Source of the DNA: Dethiosulfatarculus sandiegensis
GTDB taxonomy: Bacteria > Desulfobacterota > Desulfarculia > Desulfarculales > Desulfarculaceae
Assembly: GCF_000931935.2 (NCBI RefSeq)
Contig: NZ_AZAC01000014.1
Location: 1 to 64,000, forward strand
Direction: 5' to 3'
DNA length: 64,000 nt
Positions 1 to 8,476 of this stretch are shown here, one piece after another; within the stretch, counting starts at the first letter, position 1; the number at the start of each line of letters is the position of its first letter. Position numbers and translations under genes: made by a program. The notes under the pieces are model-generated. The model had not been told where the DNA came from and made no database searches. It was given only the letters and a program-made list of their open reading frames with translations.

Positions 1-90
1 TATTTAGCAACTACACCTAGCGGCCCGCATGCCGAAGAAGCCCTTTCCAAGGGATGGGCTCCCGAGCCTTTTATCAAAGGGAGATTTTAT

Positions 91-630
91 ATGAACAGGT
101 TTTTTATCTTCTTGGTTTTATTGCTCTTTGCTTTTGCAGCCGGATGCGTTGCGGTGGATAACGGTTTCGGTCCGGAACAAGCGCCTTCGGTCAAACTGGG
201 TTTGGTAAAGCAAAACCCCGAGGCCTATAAAGGTATGGATGTGCTTTGGGGCGGCAAGATCCTCAAGGTTGTGAACAAGGAGAAAGGCACTTTGCTGGAG
301 GTGCTGGAGCAACCTTTGGGGTATGACAACCGCCCCCTTGACTCGGATTCTTCTGAAGGCCGCTTCATTGTTTCTGTTAAGGATTTCATTGATCCGGCCA
401 TATACCAGGAAGGCCGGGAGTTGACAGCCAAGGGGGCTGTGGCCGGGGTGAAGGATCTTCCCCTGGGGGAAATTACCTATAAATACGTTCTGGTAAAGGG
501 CGCGGAACTAAAACTTTGGAAAAAAAGACCTCAGGTGATAAGGGTTTACCATACCGGAGATGCTTTCTACGGCCCCCGCCCGGCCGGTCCCGGAGCTTAC
601 TGGTATTGGGGACCCTATTATTGGTGGTAG
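91..630 (+). CDS. slp: Slp-family outer membrane lipoprotein
   Basis: The 179-residue product starts with a lipoprotein signal ending in the lipobox AAGC (Cys19), so it should be lipidated and carried to the outer membrane. The body (VGW-like core replaced by VLWGGKI, then LEVLEQPLG and a GRFIV segment) matches the small Slp family, whose members are about 180-190 residues and are induced by starvation or stationary phase in enterobacteria. The tail is rich in Pro, Gly, Tyr and Trp and ends WGPYYWW. The frame is open upstream to the window edge, but ATG at 91 follows AAAGGGAG at a good distance, so it is taken as the start. The exact role of the family is unknown. No operon partner is visible. 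Confidence 0.85.
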   Translation: MNRFFIFLVLLLFAFAAGCVAVDNGFGPEQAPSVKLGLVKQNPEAYKGMDVLWGGKILKVVNKEKGTLLEVLEQPLGYDNRPLDSDSSEGRFIVSVKDFIDPAIYQEGRELTAKGAVAGVKDLPLGEITYKYVLVKGAELKLWKKRPQVIRVYHTGDAFYGPRPAGPGAYWYWGPYYWW

Positions 631-912
631 GGTCTAACGTATGTTTCAATATGAAATTTTACGTTTCTTAATGAAATGAGTTCTGCCTGTCCGCTTTAGG
701 CCTTTTTTCATATTGTGCTTTGTTTGCAAGGAGTTGTCAGGCCGGACAAAGTGGCACATTATTTGAAAGCCTGTAAAACGGTGCAAAAGGCAGGTAAAGT
801 GAAAACTGTTGCCTTTTGCTTAAACGGACAATGAGTTACTTGAGCCTGTTTTACGGGCCATGCAATTTGCCCGGCTTGAGTTGAAACACAATATTTGCTT
901 CAGGAGTAAAAA

Positions 913-1311
913 ATGCCCCAAAATGGAGCCTCTTACAAAATTATGATAGTCAGCAACCGGAAGCAGGCTTTGGCGGAGTTTGCCGATACCTTGAGCCAGG
1001 AGGGGCGGCATGAGATCGCCTGGGCTCAAACCGGAGAAGCGGCCTTGAACTTGGCCAAGGAAAAGATCTTTCAGATGGTGGTGGTTGATCACGAACTGGC
1101 AGACACCACAACCGGGAAGCTTTGCAAGGATTTGTTGGATGTAAACGCCCTGATCAACACCGTTGCTGTAAGTGAACTTTCGCCCGAGGACTTCCATGAA
1201 GAGTATGAGGGATTGGGTATTCTGTCCCATTTGCCCCTTGAGCCCGGGGCCGAAGACGCCAATGCCGTCCTGGAAAAACTTTCCGGCCTGGCCTTTATTC
1301 TGACCGACTGA
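913..1311 (+). CDS. Degenerate receiver-domain protein
   Basis: This 132-residue protein has the size and alternating strand/helix pattern of a single CheY-like receiver. Asp59 in VVVDHEL sits at the phosphoacceptor position. The usual acidic pair after the first strand is replaced by Ser14-Asn15 (IVSNRK), and the conserved Lys of the last strand region is not evident, so normal phosphorylation is doubtful. The start ATG follows CAGGAG. The gene ends 15 bases before the DUF364 gene on the same strand, so the two are probably one operon. It may be a pseudo-receiver acting as a protein-interaction module. Receiver fold: fairly sure; function: unknown. Confidence 0.7.
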   Translation: MPQNGASYKIMIVSNRKQALAEFADTLSQEGRHEIAWAQTGEAALNLAKEKIFQMVVVDHELADTTTGKLCKDLLDVNALINTVAVSELSPEDFHEEYEGLGILSHLPLEPGAEDANAVLEKLSGLAFILTD

Positions 1312-1326
1312 AAAAAAGGGGGGGTC

Positions 1327-2079
1327 GTGAGTATCCAAACCGATTTGAAAAACGCCCTTATGCCCCTGGCCAAAGGGGTTATGGTTACGGAAGTCGCCAT
1401 AGGACTGGGATATACTGCCGTGGCTTTGGATAACCAGGGCGCCGGTGTGGCCTACACCTTCAGGGACCTGGCTACCGGCGGGTGCAATGTATTTCACGGC
1501 ACCCGCCCCTTGGCCGGGGCCAACGCTTTGGAACTGCTTTCTTATCTGGAGAGTGACGACGCTGTGGAGTTGGCGGTTGGCATGGCCACTGCCAATGCGC
1601 TTACTCCTTTTGATCATGATAAAGTCCTGCAAGGCGATGTGCTTGAACATCTGGGAGTTAAACCGGGTGATAAGGTAGGTATGGTCGGTAATTTCGCGCC
1701 GGTTATACCCGGCCTTAAAAAGGCCGGGGCAGAGGTGCTGGTTTTTGAACGGCTGCAAAAACCAGTGGTGGGTCTTTTGCCCGAAGAAGATGCCCCCCGG
1801 ATTTTACCCCAGTGTGATCTGGCCCTTATCAGCTCCACCACCCTGTTAAACCGCACCATTGAGCCCCTGCTTGAGGCCGCGGCGACCTGCAGGCAGGTGG
1901 TTCTTTTAGGAGCAACCACCCCTCTTATGCCCAAGGTTTTTGCCAAGACGCCGGTGACGATGCTCTCCGGTGTACGGGTTGCGGATACGGCAGGCGTAAT
2001 GCAGGTGGTAAAAGAGGCCGGGGGAATGCGCCAGTTTATGGGAATGGTGGAAAAGGTGGGGCTTAAGGCAGACGCATAA
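1327..2079 (+). CDS. DUF4213/DUF364 domain protein (putative metal-chelation family)
   Basis: This 250-residue product has an N-terminal DUF4213-like enolase-type segment (about 10-90, with GLGYTAVAL) and a C-terminal DUF364 Rossmann-like half (about 100-240, with KVGMVGNFAPVIPGLKKAG and LGATTPLMP). Family members are cytoplasmic and have been proposed to bind metal or a pterin-like ligand, but no reaction is established. The start is GTG at 1327 preceded by a G-rich ribosome site. It follows the degenerate receiver gene by 15 bases, and an intrinsic terminator stands 66 bases downstream. The MOSC and tungstate genes next door make a link to molybdenum or tungsten handling possible, but this is only contextual inference. 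Confidence 0.8.
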   Translation: MSIQTDLKNALMPLAKGVMVTEVAIGLGYTAVALDNQGAGVAYTFRDLATGGCNVFHGTRPLAGANALELLSYLESDDAVELAVGMATANALTPFDHDKVLQGDVLEHLGVKPGDKVGMVGNFAPVIPGLKKAGAEVLVFERLQKPVVGLLPEEDAPRILPQCDLALISSTTLLNRTIEPLLEAAATCRQVVLLGATTPLMPKVFAKTPVTMLSGVRVADTAGVMQVVKEAGGMRQFMGMVEKVGLKADA

Positions 2080-2144
2080 ATAAAAGCCCACCCCTTTTCA
2101 GGTTGGGAGCAGACAAGTTGGGGGCGTTATTTGTCTGTAATTAA

Positions 2145-2185
2145 AAGACCCGGTTTTTTTGAGAAAAGACCGGGTCTTGATTTTT
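2145..2185. terminator. Intrinsic terminator after the DUF364 gene
   Basis: A 10-bp perfect stem AAGACCCGGT / ACCGGGTCTT (2145-2154 and 2169-2178) closes a 14-base loop and is followed by GATTTTTAG. It lies between the plus-strand DUF364 gene and the minus-strand MOSC gene and could serve both. Confidence 0.75.
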
Positions 2186-2309
2186 AGTTTGATCAGAAAA
2201 GCCTGTGTAAATGCGCCATTGTTTTTAGGCTGTCCACGGTAAAAAACTGAAGAACAATTTTAAGGACATAACGACATGTTGGTGACATGCCCGAATCTCG
2301 CGCTAAGTT

Positions 2310-2798
2310 TCACGGCATTTCTTCGGGGGAGAGAATGTCCTCTTTGGTGATTTTACGGCCCACTATCTCCACTCCGTCGCCGGGGACCACCACCCCGCCG
2401 CGCATGACCCTGAGATATATGCCTCCTTCTGCGAGCAAGGCCCTTCCTTTAAAATTATAATCACCTGGCTTCCATTCAGGTTTTCCTATGCCCACCACCT
2501 CTAAAAGGCAAGGTCCGACCCTGAGACGCACTCCAGGGGATAGAAGCTTATGATCCAGGCTGCGTACGATTATGTTCTCTGCAAAGTCACCTGGTTCAGG
2601 GGAAAATCCGGCTTCTTCGGCCTTCTCCCAAAGCAGTATGCTCACCTGACGCGGGCCCTTGTTAAAGTGGGCGTCGCCTTCAACCCCCATGTCCTGAATC
2701 AGGCTGATCCAGTCTTTTTTGTCTTTACGCCCCCGTGTGGGTGAAAGGGCCACGCTTTGGACTATGCCCGTGGGCAATTCGTCCGCCGGTTGGTTCAT
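2310..2798 (-). CDS. MOSC domain protein
   Basis: The 162-residue protein is a stand-alone MOSC domain: GIVQSVALSP near the N-terminus, GVEGDAH in the middle, QVSILL, GDFAENI, and a C-terminal GGIYLRVMRGGVVVPGD. MOSC domains bind sulfur carried on molybdenum cofactor-type enzymes. The start at 2798 is chosen because GGAGG lies 6 bases upstream; the longer frame (12 more residues) has no such site. Small MOSC proteins usually carry a Cys-containing segment after the GKxC-like turn; here that turn reads IGKPEWKPGDYN and has no Cys, while one Cys remains in GPCLLEV. It diverges from wtpABC across a 558-base spacer, so a role in Mo/W cofactor metabolism fits. Confidence 0.85.
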   Translation of the reverse strand: MNQPADELPTGIVQSVALSPTRGRKDKKDWISLIQDMGVEGDAHFNKGPRQVSILLWEKAEEAGFSPEPGDFAENIIVRSLDHKLLSPGVRLRVGPCLLEVVGIGKPEWKPGDYNFKGRALLAEGGIYLRVMRGGVVVPGDGVEIVGRKITKEDILSPEEMP

Positions 2799-3356
2799 TG
2801 GTTTCCTCCAGGGTAAACCCCGTTTGCCCAAGTCTTCTGATTTGTAGCTAAAAATCAGGGATGTAGGGCTTGTTATGGGGTTTAATCACTTAAAAACCTG
2901 GGTGTATGGTAAATTTGATTGCCCACAGGTTTATCTCAGATTTAAAATATGTGCAAATCAGGTTAACTTTTCGCTCAAGACCTTTATTCCGGTCCGGAGC
3001 TTGCCGATAAACAGTTTGTACATTTTAGAACAAAGTAATCCCAAAAAACAATCGGTCAAGCCGTTTCACTTCAAAAAGGCCGTTATTTTATTTTTTGCGA
3101 TGAAAAATAAGAAATCAGGTGGCTGTTCCGAGGGCTGAAAATGGGGTTGCCCTCCTCTCTTAAGAAGCAGTCGTTTTCTTTTAAAATAGCAGCATTTCTC
3201 AACTATTTTTTGGCTCTGACTTGTGTGTTTTTTTTAGCTTGACCTTGTCAGGTTACTATGTCAAGTAAGACATAGTCGTAAAATTCCTAAGGTTTTTGGG
3301 GTTATATCTATTATCGGCTTGAGCTTTAAAGGCTTAGCCCGTAAGGAGAGAGCAAA
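2799..3356. other. 558-base spacer between the MOSC gene and wtpA
   Basis: AT-rich divergent intergenic region. It holds the ModE-like inverted repeat annotated separately, plus an 87-codon plus-strand frame at 2875-3138 with no ribosome site and no recognisable domain, which is not called. No further structured RNA was recognised. Confidence 0.5.
3255..3276. promoter_or_regulatory. ModE/TunR-like operator upstream of wtpABC
   Basis: A perfect 8-bp inverted repeat ACTATGTC-N6-GACATAGT. The core TATGT-N8-ACATA has the same half-site spacing as the E. coli ModE operator (TATAT-N8-ACATA, from memory). It lies about 80 bases upstream of wtpA, where molybdate/tungstate-responsive repression would be expected. 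The regulator gene is not in the window. Confidence 0.5.
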
Positions 3357-4343
3357 ATGAAACGGAAGCTCGGGTTTTTAGGGGTATTCCTTCTTATCTG
3401 CGGATTGACTCTGGGAATGGCCCCTGCCCAGGCCGGGGCTGAAATCTCCGGCAATGTGATTATTTTTCACGCCGGTTCTTTGACCGTACCTTTTGCGGCT
3501 ATGGAAAAGGCCTTTGAGGCCAAGCATCCCAAGGTGGATATCCTGCGCGAGGCGGGCGGCAGCACCAAAATGGCCCGTATGATCTCCGAATTGGGGAAAC
3601 CTGCGGATATCATGGCTTCTGCCGATTATATGGTGATAAAGAAAAGCCTTATGCCGAAATTCACGGATTTCAATATCCGTTTCGCCACCAACCAGCTGGT
3701 GCTTTGCTACACAGATAAAAGCAAATTCGCCAAAGAGATCAATAAAGACAACTGGTATGAGATCCTTACTAAAAAAGGCGTGGTCTGGGGGCACAGCGAC
3801 CCCAACCTGGATCCTTGCGGCTATCGCAGCCTCATGGTTCTGCAGTTGGCGGAGAAGTACTACAAAAAAGAGGGCCTTTACGATAAACTCATCGCCAATA
3901 GGCCCAAGGCCAACATAAGGCCCAAGTCGGTTGAGCTGGTAAGCCTTTTAAAGACCGGCAACATGGATTACGCCTGGGAATACCTTTCCGTGGCAGTGCA
4001 GCACAAACTGAAATACCTGACCCTGCCTGCGGATATCAACCTTGGTGACTATAAAAAGGATTCTTTCTATAAAAACGCCAAGGTCAAGGTAACCGGTAAA
4101 AAACCCGGCACCTTCATGACCAGGACAGGCAAGTCATGCACCTATGGCATCACCCTTATCAAAAACAGCCCCAACCCCGAGGCGGCCAAGGCCTTTTTGG
4201 CCTATCTGCTGGACCCCCAGGGTGGGCTCAAGATTTTGAAGAGCATGGGGCAGCCTCCTCTGGACCCGGTGCGGGTGCCGACTGCCGAGATGAAGGCCGC
4301 ATTGCCCAAGTGCCTGGACAAACTGGTTGAGGTTAAGAATTAA
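3357..4343 (+). CDS. wtpA: Tungstate/molybdate ABC transporter, substrate-binding protein
   Basis: This 328-residue periplasmic protein has a signal peptide (about 1-26, ending AQA). Its mature part has WtpA/ModA-type oxyanion-binding motifs: HAGSL (from His38), [13 protein letters not shown] and [12 protein letters not shown], then DYAWEYLS near residue 207. These match the WtpA class better than classical ModA. It captures tungstate or molybdate and delivers it to WtpB. The start follows AAGGAGAG. The stop overlaps the wtpB start (TAATG). Specificity between W and Mo cannot be read from the sequence; anaerobes of this type often use tungsten in aldehyde oxidoreductases and formate dehydrogenases. 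Confidence 0.93.
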   Translation: MKRKLGFLGVFLLICGLTLGMAPAQAGAEISGNVIIFHAGSLTVPFAAMEKAFEAKHPKVDILREAGGSTKMARMISELGKPADIMASADYMVIKKSLMPKFTDFNIRFATNQLVLCYTDKSKFAKEINKDNWYEILTKKGVVWGHSDPNLDPCGYRSLMVLQLAEKYYKKEGLYDKLIANRPKANIRPKSVELVSLLKTGNMDYAWEYLSVAVQHKLKYLTLPADINLGDYKKDSFYKNAKVKVTGKKPGTFMTRTGKSCTYGITLIKNSPNPEAAKAFLAYLLDPQGGLKILKSMGQPPLDPVRVPTAEMKAALPKCLDKLVEVKN

Positions 4344-5185
4344 TGCCAAATCAGGCCGCGCGGGCCGATACCGGCCCGCGCAACCCTTCACATATCAGAA
4401 AAAAAAGGCCGGATATCTTTTCGGTGGCGGTTTGGTTCTGCGCCCTCACCATTCTGGCCTTTATCGGCCTTCCCCTGGTTCAGATGATCACTGAGCCGTC
4501 CTTGGGCGACCTGGCTGAATCCATCAGCGACCGGGATGTGCAAAACGCCATCTGGATGAGTATAAAAACCTCGGGCCTTGCCGCCTTGATCTCGCTTTTC
4601 TTTGGCACTCCACTGGCATATCTTCTGGCCCGTAAGGAATTTTGGGGCAAAAAACTTCTGGAGAGCGCGGTGGACCTGCCGATCATGATACCCCATCCCG
4701 TGATTGGCATCGCTGTTTTGAGTCTGGCCGGAGCCAACCACCCCATAGGCCGTTTCCTGGCTGATTTGGGGGTTCGGCTCATGGGCACGGAGGCCGGTCT
4801 GGTTGTGGTTCTCACCTTTGTGGGGCTCCCCTTTCATATAAATTCCGTGCGCAATTCATTTCAGGCCGTGCCTCCCCGGCTGGAAAAGGTGGCCAGAAGC
4901 CTGGGCGCAGGTCCGGCCGGAGCCTTTTTCAGGGTGACCCTGCCCCTGGCCTGGCGCGGAGTGCTGGCGGGAATGATCATGTGCCTGGCCAGAGCCATAA
5001 GCGAGTTCGGAGCGGTTGTGATTGTGGCCTATCACCCCATGACCGCGCCTGTGATGATCTATGAAAGATTCACCGCCTATGGGCTCAAGTATTCCCAGCC
5101 GGTGGCGGTGTGGCTTATATTTGTCTCCCTGGTTTTGTTCCTGGGGCTGCGTTTGCTTTCGGGAAACAGAAAAGCCCGCACATGA
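4343..5185 (+). CDS. wtpB: Tungstate/molybdate ABC transporter, permease
   Basis: This 280-residue inner membrane protein has about six hydrophobic segments. An EAA-type cytoplasmic loop (ARSLGAGPAGAFFRVTLPLA, about 185-204) contacts the ATPase. It forms the oxyanion channel of the Wtp importer. Its ATG overlaps the wtpA stop and its TGA overlaps the wtpC ATG (ATGA), so all three are translationally coupled. Length and motif order are normal for the ModB/WtpB family. Confidence 0.92.
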   Translation: MPNQAARADTGPRNPSHIRKKRPDIFSVAVWFCALTILAFIGLPLVQMITEPSLGDLAESISDRDVQNAIWMSIKTSGLAALISLFFGTPLAYLLARKEFWGKKLLESAVDLPIMIPHPVIGIAVLSLAGANHPIGRFLADLGVRLMGTEAGLVVVLTFVGLPFHINSVRNSFQAVPPRLEKVARSLGAGPAGAFFRVTLPLAWRGVLAGMIMCLARAISEFGAVVIVAYHPMTAPVMIYERFTAYGLKYSQPVAVWLIFVSLVLFLGLRLLSGNRKART

Positions 5186-6219
5186 TTAAGATAGAAAACC
5201 TGACTATAAAACTGCCCGGTTTTTCCCTTGAAAATTTCAATCTAAGGGTGGAGCCTGGTGGGTTCTCGGCCCTTTTGGGCCCCACCGGAGCCGGCAAGAC
5301 TCTGGTTCTTGAGGCTGTGGCCGGGCTTTGTTCCATCTCAAAAGGCAAGATAATCATAAACGGCAGGGATGTTGCCGGGTTGGGTCCCGAAAAAAGAGGA
5401 GTGGGGATCGTTTATCAGGACTGCGCGCTTTTTCCCAATCTGGATGTAAGGGAAAATATCACCTTTGGGCTGCGCTATCAGCCAAAGGGCGGCCAGGGGG
5501 GGACAGACCGTTTTGACTGGCTGGTTGAGAATCTGGGTATCGGCCATCTTCTGGGCAGGGACGTTGTCAGTTTGAGCGGCGGGGAAAGGCAGAGGGTTGC
5601 CCTGGCCCGGGCGCTCTTGGTGGAGCCAAGCCTTTTACTTCTGGATGAACCCATTTCAGCCCTGGACCCCAATTTCAGGCAGGAGATAAGGGAGCTTTTA
5701 AAGAGGCTGCACCAAAAGACCAAGGTGACCTGCCTGATGGTCACCCATGATTTTAGTGACGTGCTTTTTCTGGCCGACCGGGCTGCGGTGATGAGCCGGG
5801 GTAAACTGGAGCAAAAGGGTAGTGTTGACGAGGTGTTCAATAATCCCAGCTCGCCTTTTGTGGCCAGGTTTGTGGGCATGAAAAATGTCTTTGAGGCAGA
5901 GTTTTCCGAAGGCTGCGCCCTGGTGAACGGATGGAGACTGAATTTGAATCCTGCTCCAAAAGGCCTGTGCGGCCATGTGGCCATAAGGCCGGAGAACATT
6001 TTTTTAAGCCTGGATAAACCAGACTCCTGCCGGGAAAATGTCATAACCGGTCGGTTGGCTGATTTGGTGGATTTGGGGCCCTATTGGGAGGCAAGGGTCT
6101 CGGCCGGATCAGAGATGATGACCACCATCCTTTCTAAATCCGAGCCGTTACGGCTGGGATTAAAGCCGGGCAGGGAAGTGCATTTATTAGTGCCGTATGA
6201 TGCGGTACATTGTTTTTAA
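5182..6219 (+). CDS. wtpC: Tungstate/molybdate ABC transporter, ATPase
   Basis: The 345-residue ATPase powers the Wtp importer from the cytoplasmic face. Walker A is GPTGAGKT (33-40), the signature is LSGGERQR, Walker B is LLLLDEP, and the switch His lies in MVTHD. A C-terminal regulatory segment after about residue 235 (VAIRPENIFLSL onward) resembles the TOBE/MOP oxyanion-sensing domain of ModC/WtpC. The start at 5182 is set by the ATGA overlap with wtpB; an in-frame extension 24 codons upstream lies inside wtpB and is rejected. It is the last gene of the operon. Confidence 0.92.
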   Translation: MIKIENLTIKLPGFSLENFNLRVEPGGFSALLGPTGAGKTLVLEAVAGLCSISKGKIIINGRDVAGLGPEKRGVGIVYQDCALFPNLDVRENITFGLRYQPKGGQGGTDRFDWLVENLGIGHLLGRDVVSLSGGERQRVALARALLVEPSLLLLDEPISALDPNFRQEIRELLKRLHQKTKVTCLMVTHDFSDVLFLADRAAVMSRGKLEQKGSVDEVFNNPSSPFVARFVGMKNVFEAEFSEGCALVNGWRLNLNPAPKGLCGHVAIRPENIFLSLDKPDSCRENVITGRLADLVDLGPYWEARVSAGSEMMTTILSKSEPLRLGLKPGREVHLLVPYDAVHCF

Positions 6220-6504
6220 AGGCGGTTGACCGGCAATTGGGAAACTGTTATCTTGCCTTATGATTATTCCTCATACTACGGGGTAAAAGAGGATGTTCCA
6301 TTTCTTTGGCTTTACTTGACAAGAGGGCGCGGGATCTGCCCGGGTTCGGTAGTCGAGTTATGGCCAAAGCCATTCTTTTTTGAATTTTAAAACAATTTAA
6401 ATAATTCTCGGTTATCGACTCCTTTTTGGGCAGATGGTTGCATCGCGTTCCGCGCCGTTTGTGCGGCATGTTTATTGTTAACCCAGAAGGGAGTTTTAGA
6501 TCCA

Positions 6505-7593
6505 ATGTCTGGTAAGAATTTATTTTCAACCACCGGCGGCATAGTGGGGGTGGGGGCTTTTATTGGTGTTTTCGCCGCTCTTTTGCAGTACTGGGGCAAC
6601 CCGGGCAACATGGGCATCTGCGTTGCCTGCTTTGAGCGGGATATAGCCGGTAGTGTGGGATTACACAGGGCCGGGGTGGTGCAGTACATGCGGCCCGAGA
6701 TAATCGGCTTTGTATTGGGTTCCTTGATCGCCGCCTTTGCGTTTAAGGAGTTCAAGCCCAGAGTCGGTTCGGCCCCTATTGTGCGTTTTGTACTGGGAGC
6801 CTTCGCCATGATAGGCGCTTTGGTATTTTTAGGGTGCCCCTGGAGGGCGATCCTGCGCCTGGCGGGCGGAGATTTAAACTCCCTGTTCGGCCTGGCCGGG
6901 TTGGCCGTGGGGGTTTGGATCGGGGTTATGTTCCTTAAAAACGGATATAACCTTGGCCGTTCCCAAAAGACTTACGCCTCGGTGGGCCTTCTGATGCCGA
7001 TCCTTATGGTATGCGCACTTGTTTTGATGCTCATCTATCCCCAGATTACCGGCCAGCCCAAAAGCGGGGTGCTTTTCTACAGCTTAAAAGGCCCCGGAGC
7101 CATGCACGCACCTTTGATTATTTCATTGTTGGTGGGTCTTGGTGTGGGAGTGCTGGCCCAGCGCAGCCGTTTTTGCACCATGGGCGCTCTGCGCGACTTG
7201 ATTCTTTTCCGCCAGGCCCATCTTTTCTATGGTGTGGCCTCTCTTTTGGTTTTCGCCTTTATCGCCAATTTGATTTTGGGACAGTTCAATGCCGGATTCA
7301 GCGGTCAGCCGGTGGCTCACACCATGGGCCTGTGGAATTTCATGGGCATGGTCCTGGCCGGATTGGCTTTTGCCCTGGCCGGTGGTTGCCCGGGCAGGCA
7401 GTTGTTCCTGGCTGGTGAAGGAGACGGCGACGCAGCGGTCTTTGTGTTGGGCATGGTGGTTGGAGCCGGTTTTGCCCATAACTTCGGCTTGGCCAGTTCG
7501 CCCAAGGGTGTGGGCCCTCACGGCATAGCCGCTGTGATAGTGGGGCTTTTGTTCTGCCTGTTTATTGGTTTCACCATGCGGAAAAAGGCCTGA
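6505..7593 (+). CDS. yedE: YedE-family putative selenium transporter
   Basis: This polytopic 362-residue membrane protein belongs to the YeeE/YedE family. Motifs seen are the RSRFCTMGALRD segment, GGCPGRQL and an AGEGDGDA stretch followed by HNFGLASS. The last cluster is typical of the selenium-associated YedE subgroup rather than the thiosulfate importers. It is presumed to move a selenium or sulfur species across the inner membrane. The ATG at 6505 follows AGAAGGGAG by 11 bases; a TTG ten codons upstream is less likely. The TusA-like, DUF3343, kinase-like and DUF1858 genes follow in the same direction. Substrate is inferred from family and context. Confidence 0.82.
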   Translation: MSGKNLFSTTGGIVGVGAFIGVFAALLQYWGNPGNMGICVACFERDIAGSVGLHRAGVVQYMRPEIIGFVLGSLIAAFAFKEFKPRVGSAPIVRFVLGAFAMIGALVFLGCPWRAILRLAGGDLNSLFGLAGLAVGVWIGVMFLKNGYNLGRSQKTYASVGLLMPILMVCALVLMLIYPQITGQPKSGVLFYSLKGPGAMHAPLIISLLVGLGVGVLAQRSRFCTMGALRDLILFRQAHLFYGVASLLVFAFIANLILGQFNAGFSGQPVAHTMGLWNFMGMVLAGLAFALAGGCPGRQLFLAGEGDGDAAVFVLGMVVGAGFAHNFGLASSPKGVGPHGIAAVIVGLLFCLFIGFTMRKKA

Positions 7594-7697
7594 GTCCGAC
7601 TGCCCACGGTTAGGAGCTGCTGATTTACCCCGTTAAGCCTTCCCGGCCTGGGTTTGTCAGACTGAGGTTTTTAGCTTGAAAGGAAAAGGAAACAAAA

Positions 7698-7916
7698 ATG
7701 AGCGATATAATCGATGCCAGAGGGCTTTCCTGCCCCCAGCCCGTGATATTGGCAATGGACAAGATGAAGCAAATGAAAAAAGGTGTTTTTGAGGTGCAGG
7801 TGGATACTGAAACCTCAAGCGAAAATGTATCCCGGGCCGCTAAAAGCAAAGGCTGGGAGGTGAAAGAGGTCAGGGAAGAGAATGATGCTTTCTGCCTGAC
7901 CATTGCAAAGGACTGA
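7698..7916 (+). CDS. TusA/SirA-like sulfur carrier protein
   Basis: The 72-residue protein has the TusA fold signature: DARGLSCPQPVI with Cys12 in the CPxP motif, which carries persulfide or, in selenium modules, possibly selenide. The remainder (VQVDTETSSENVSRAAK) is the normal second half of the family. It corresponds to the N-terminal half of selenium-associated YedF; the usual DsrE-like C-terminal half is absent here. It sits between the YedE transporter and a DUF3343 gene that starts only two bases after its stop, so it probably acts in the same sulfur/selenium delivery path. Confidence 0.88.
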   Translation: MSDIIDARGLSCPQPVILAMDKMKQMKKGVFEVQVDTETSSENVSRAAKSKGWEVKEVREENDAFCLTIAKD

Positions 7917-7918
7917 TC

Positions 7919-8476
7919 TTGGGCTTGCTTAAGTTCTTGAAACGCAGGCAGCCTTCTGAAGGGGAGGCTGCCTTGGGGCAGGGGTGGGGGATACTGGTAT
8001 TTGAAAATACCAGTGAGGTCATCCGGGCCGAGGCGGGCTTAAGGGCCGCCGGCTGGGAAGTCAAGGTCATGGGGCCGCCTCCCGAACTGCGCACCGGTTG
8101 TGACCTGGTGATCCGTTTTCCCTTGATTGAACAGCTCAATATCATTCGTTCCCTGGAAAACCTAGGCATACCGCCCCTTGAGGCTGTACCGGTAACCGAT
8201 CCCCTGCTTAAACCTGTGGATCTTTTTCTGGTGAAGGATCTGGGGGCATGGCTCATGATCAGGGCCGCCAATATGAAGTTGACTGTAGAGAAAGAGTCTC
8301 GAAAGATAGTCAATATTTCAGGCGGCGGATGTCCGGATGTTCCATATCTGGCAGCACTGATGGTGGGCAGGGATCTTGAATCCGCTCCCCAGCCCCGGGA
8401 ATTGGGACACACCCTTTGCGGTTATGCGCTTCAGTTGGCTTATGAGGAGATGCTTAGAAAATGCTTTCAGTCATAG
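7919..8476 (+). CDS. DUF3343-containing protein of the selenium operon
   Basis: This 185-residue cytoplasmic protein has an N-terminal region (about 20-85) resembling DUF3343, a small domain repeatedly found beside YedE/YedF. After it comes a second alpha/beta region with a glycine turn SGGGCPDVPY (about 138-147) that is not assigned to a family. The start is TTG at 7919 with AAAGGA seven bases upstream; translation is likely coupled to the TusA-like gene two bases before it. Its 3' end overlaps the next gene by 16 bases. Function is unknown; context suggests handling of a selenium or sulfur intermediate. Confidence 0.72.
   Translation: MGLLKFLKRRQPSEGEAALGQGWGILVFENTSEVIRAEAGLRAAGWEVKVMGPPPELRTGCDLVIRFPLIEQLNIIRSLENLGIPPLEAVPVTDPLLKPVDLFLVKDLGAWLMIRAANMKLTVEKESRKIVNISGGGCPDVPYLAALMVGRDLESAPQPRELGHTLCGYALQLAYEEMLRKCFQS

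Noticed and set aside
752..766. Sigma54-like TGGCAC-N5-TTGA before the receiver gene
   Set aside because: The -12 element reads TTGA instead of TTGC and the site is about 150 bases from the gene; too weak to annotate.
820..1758. 312-codon minus-strand frame
   Set aside because: Antisense to the receiver and DUF364 genes; composition is that of a shadow frame, no ribosome site or domain.
2875..3138. 87-codon plus-strand frame
   Set aside because: No ribosome site, basic/aromatic random composition; region is better explained as wtp control DNA.
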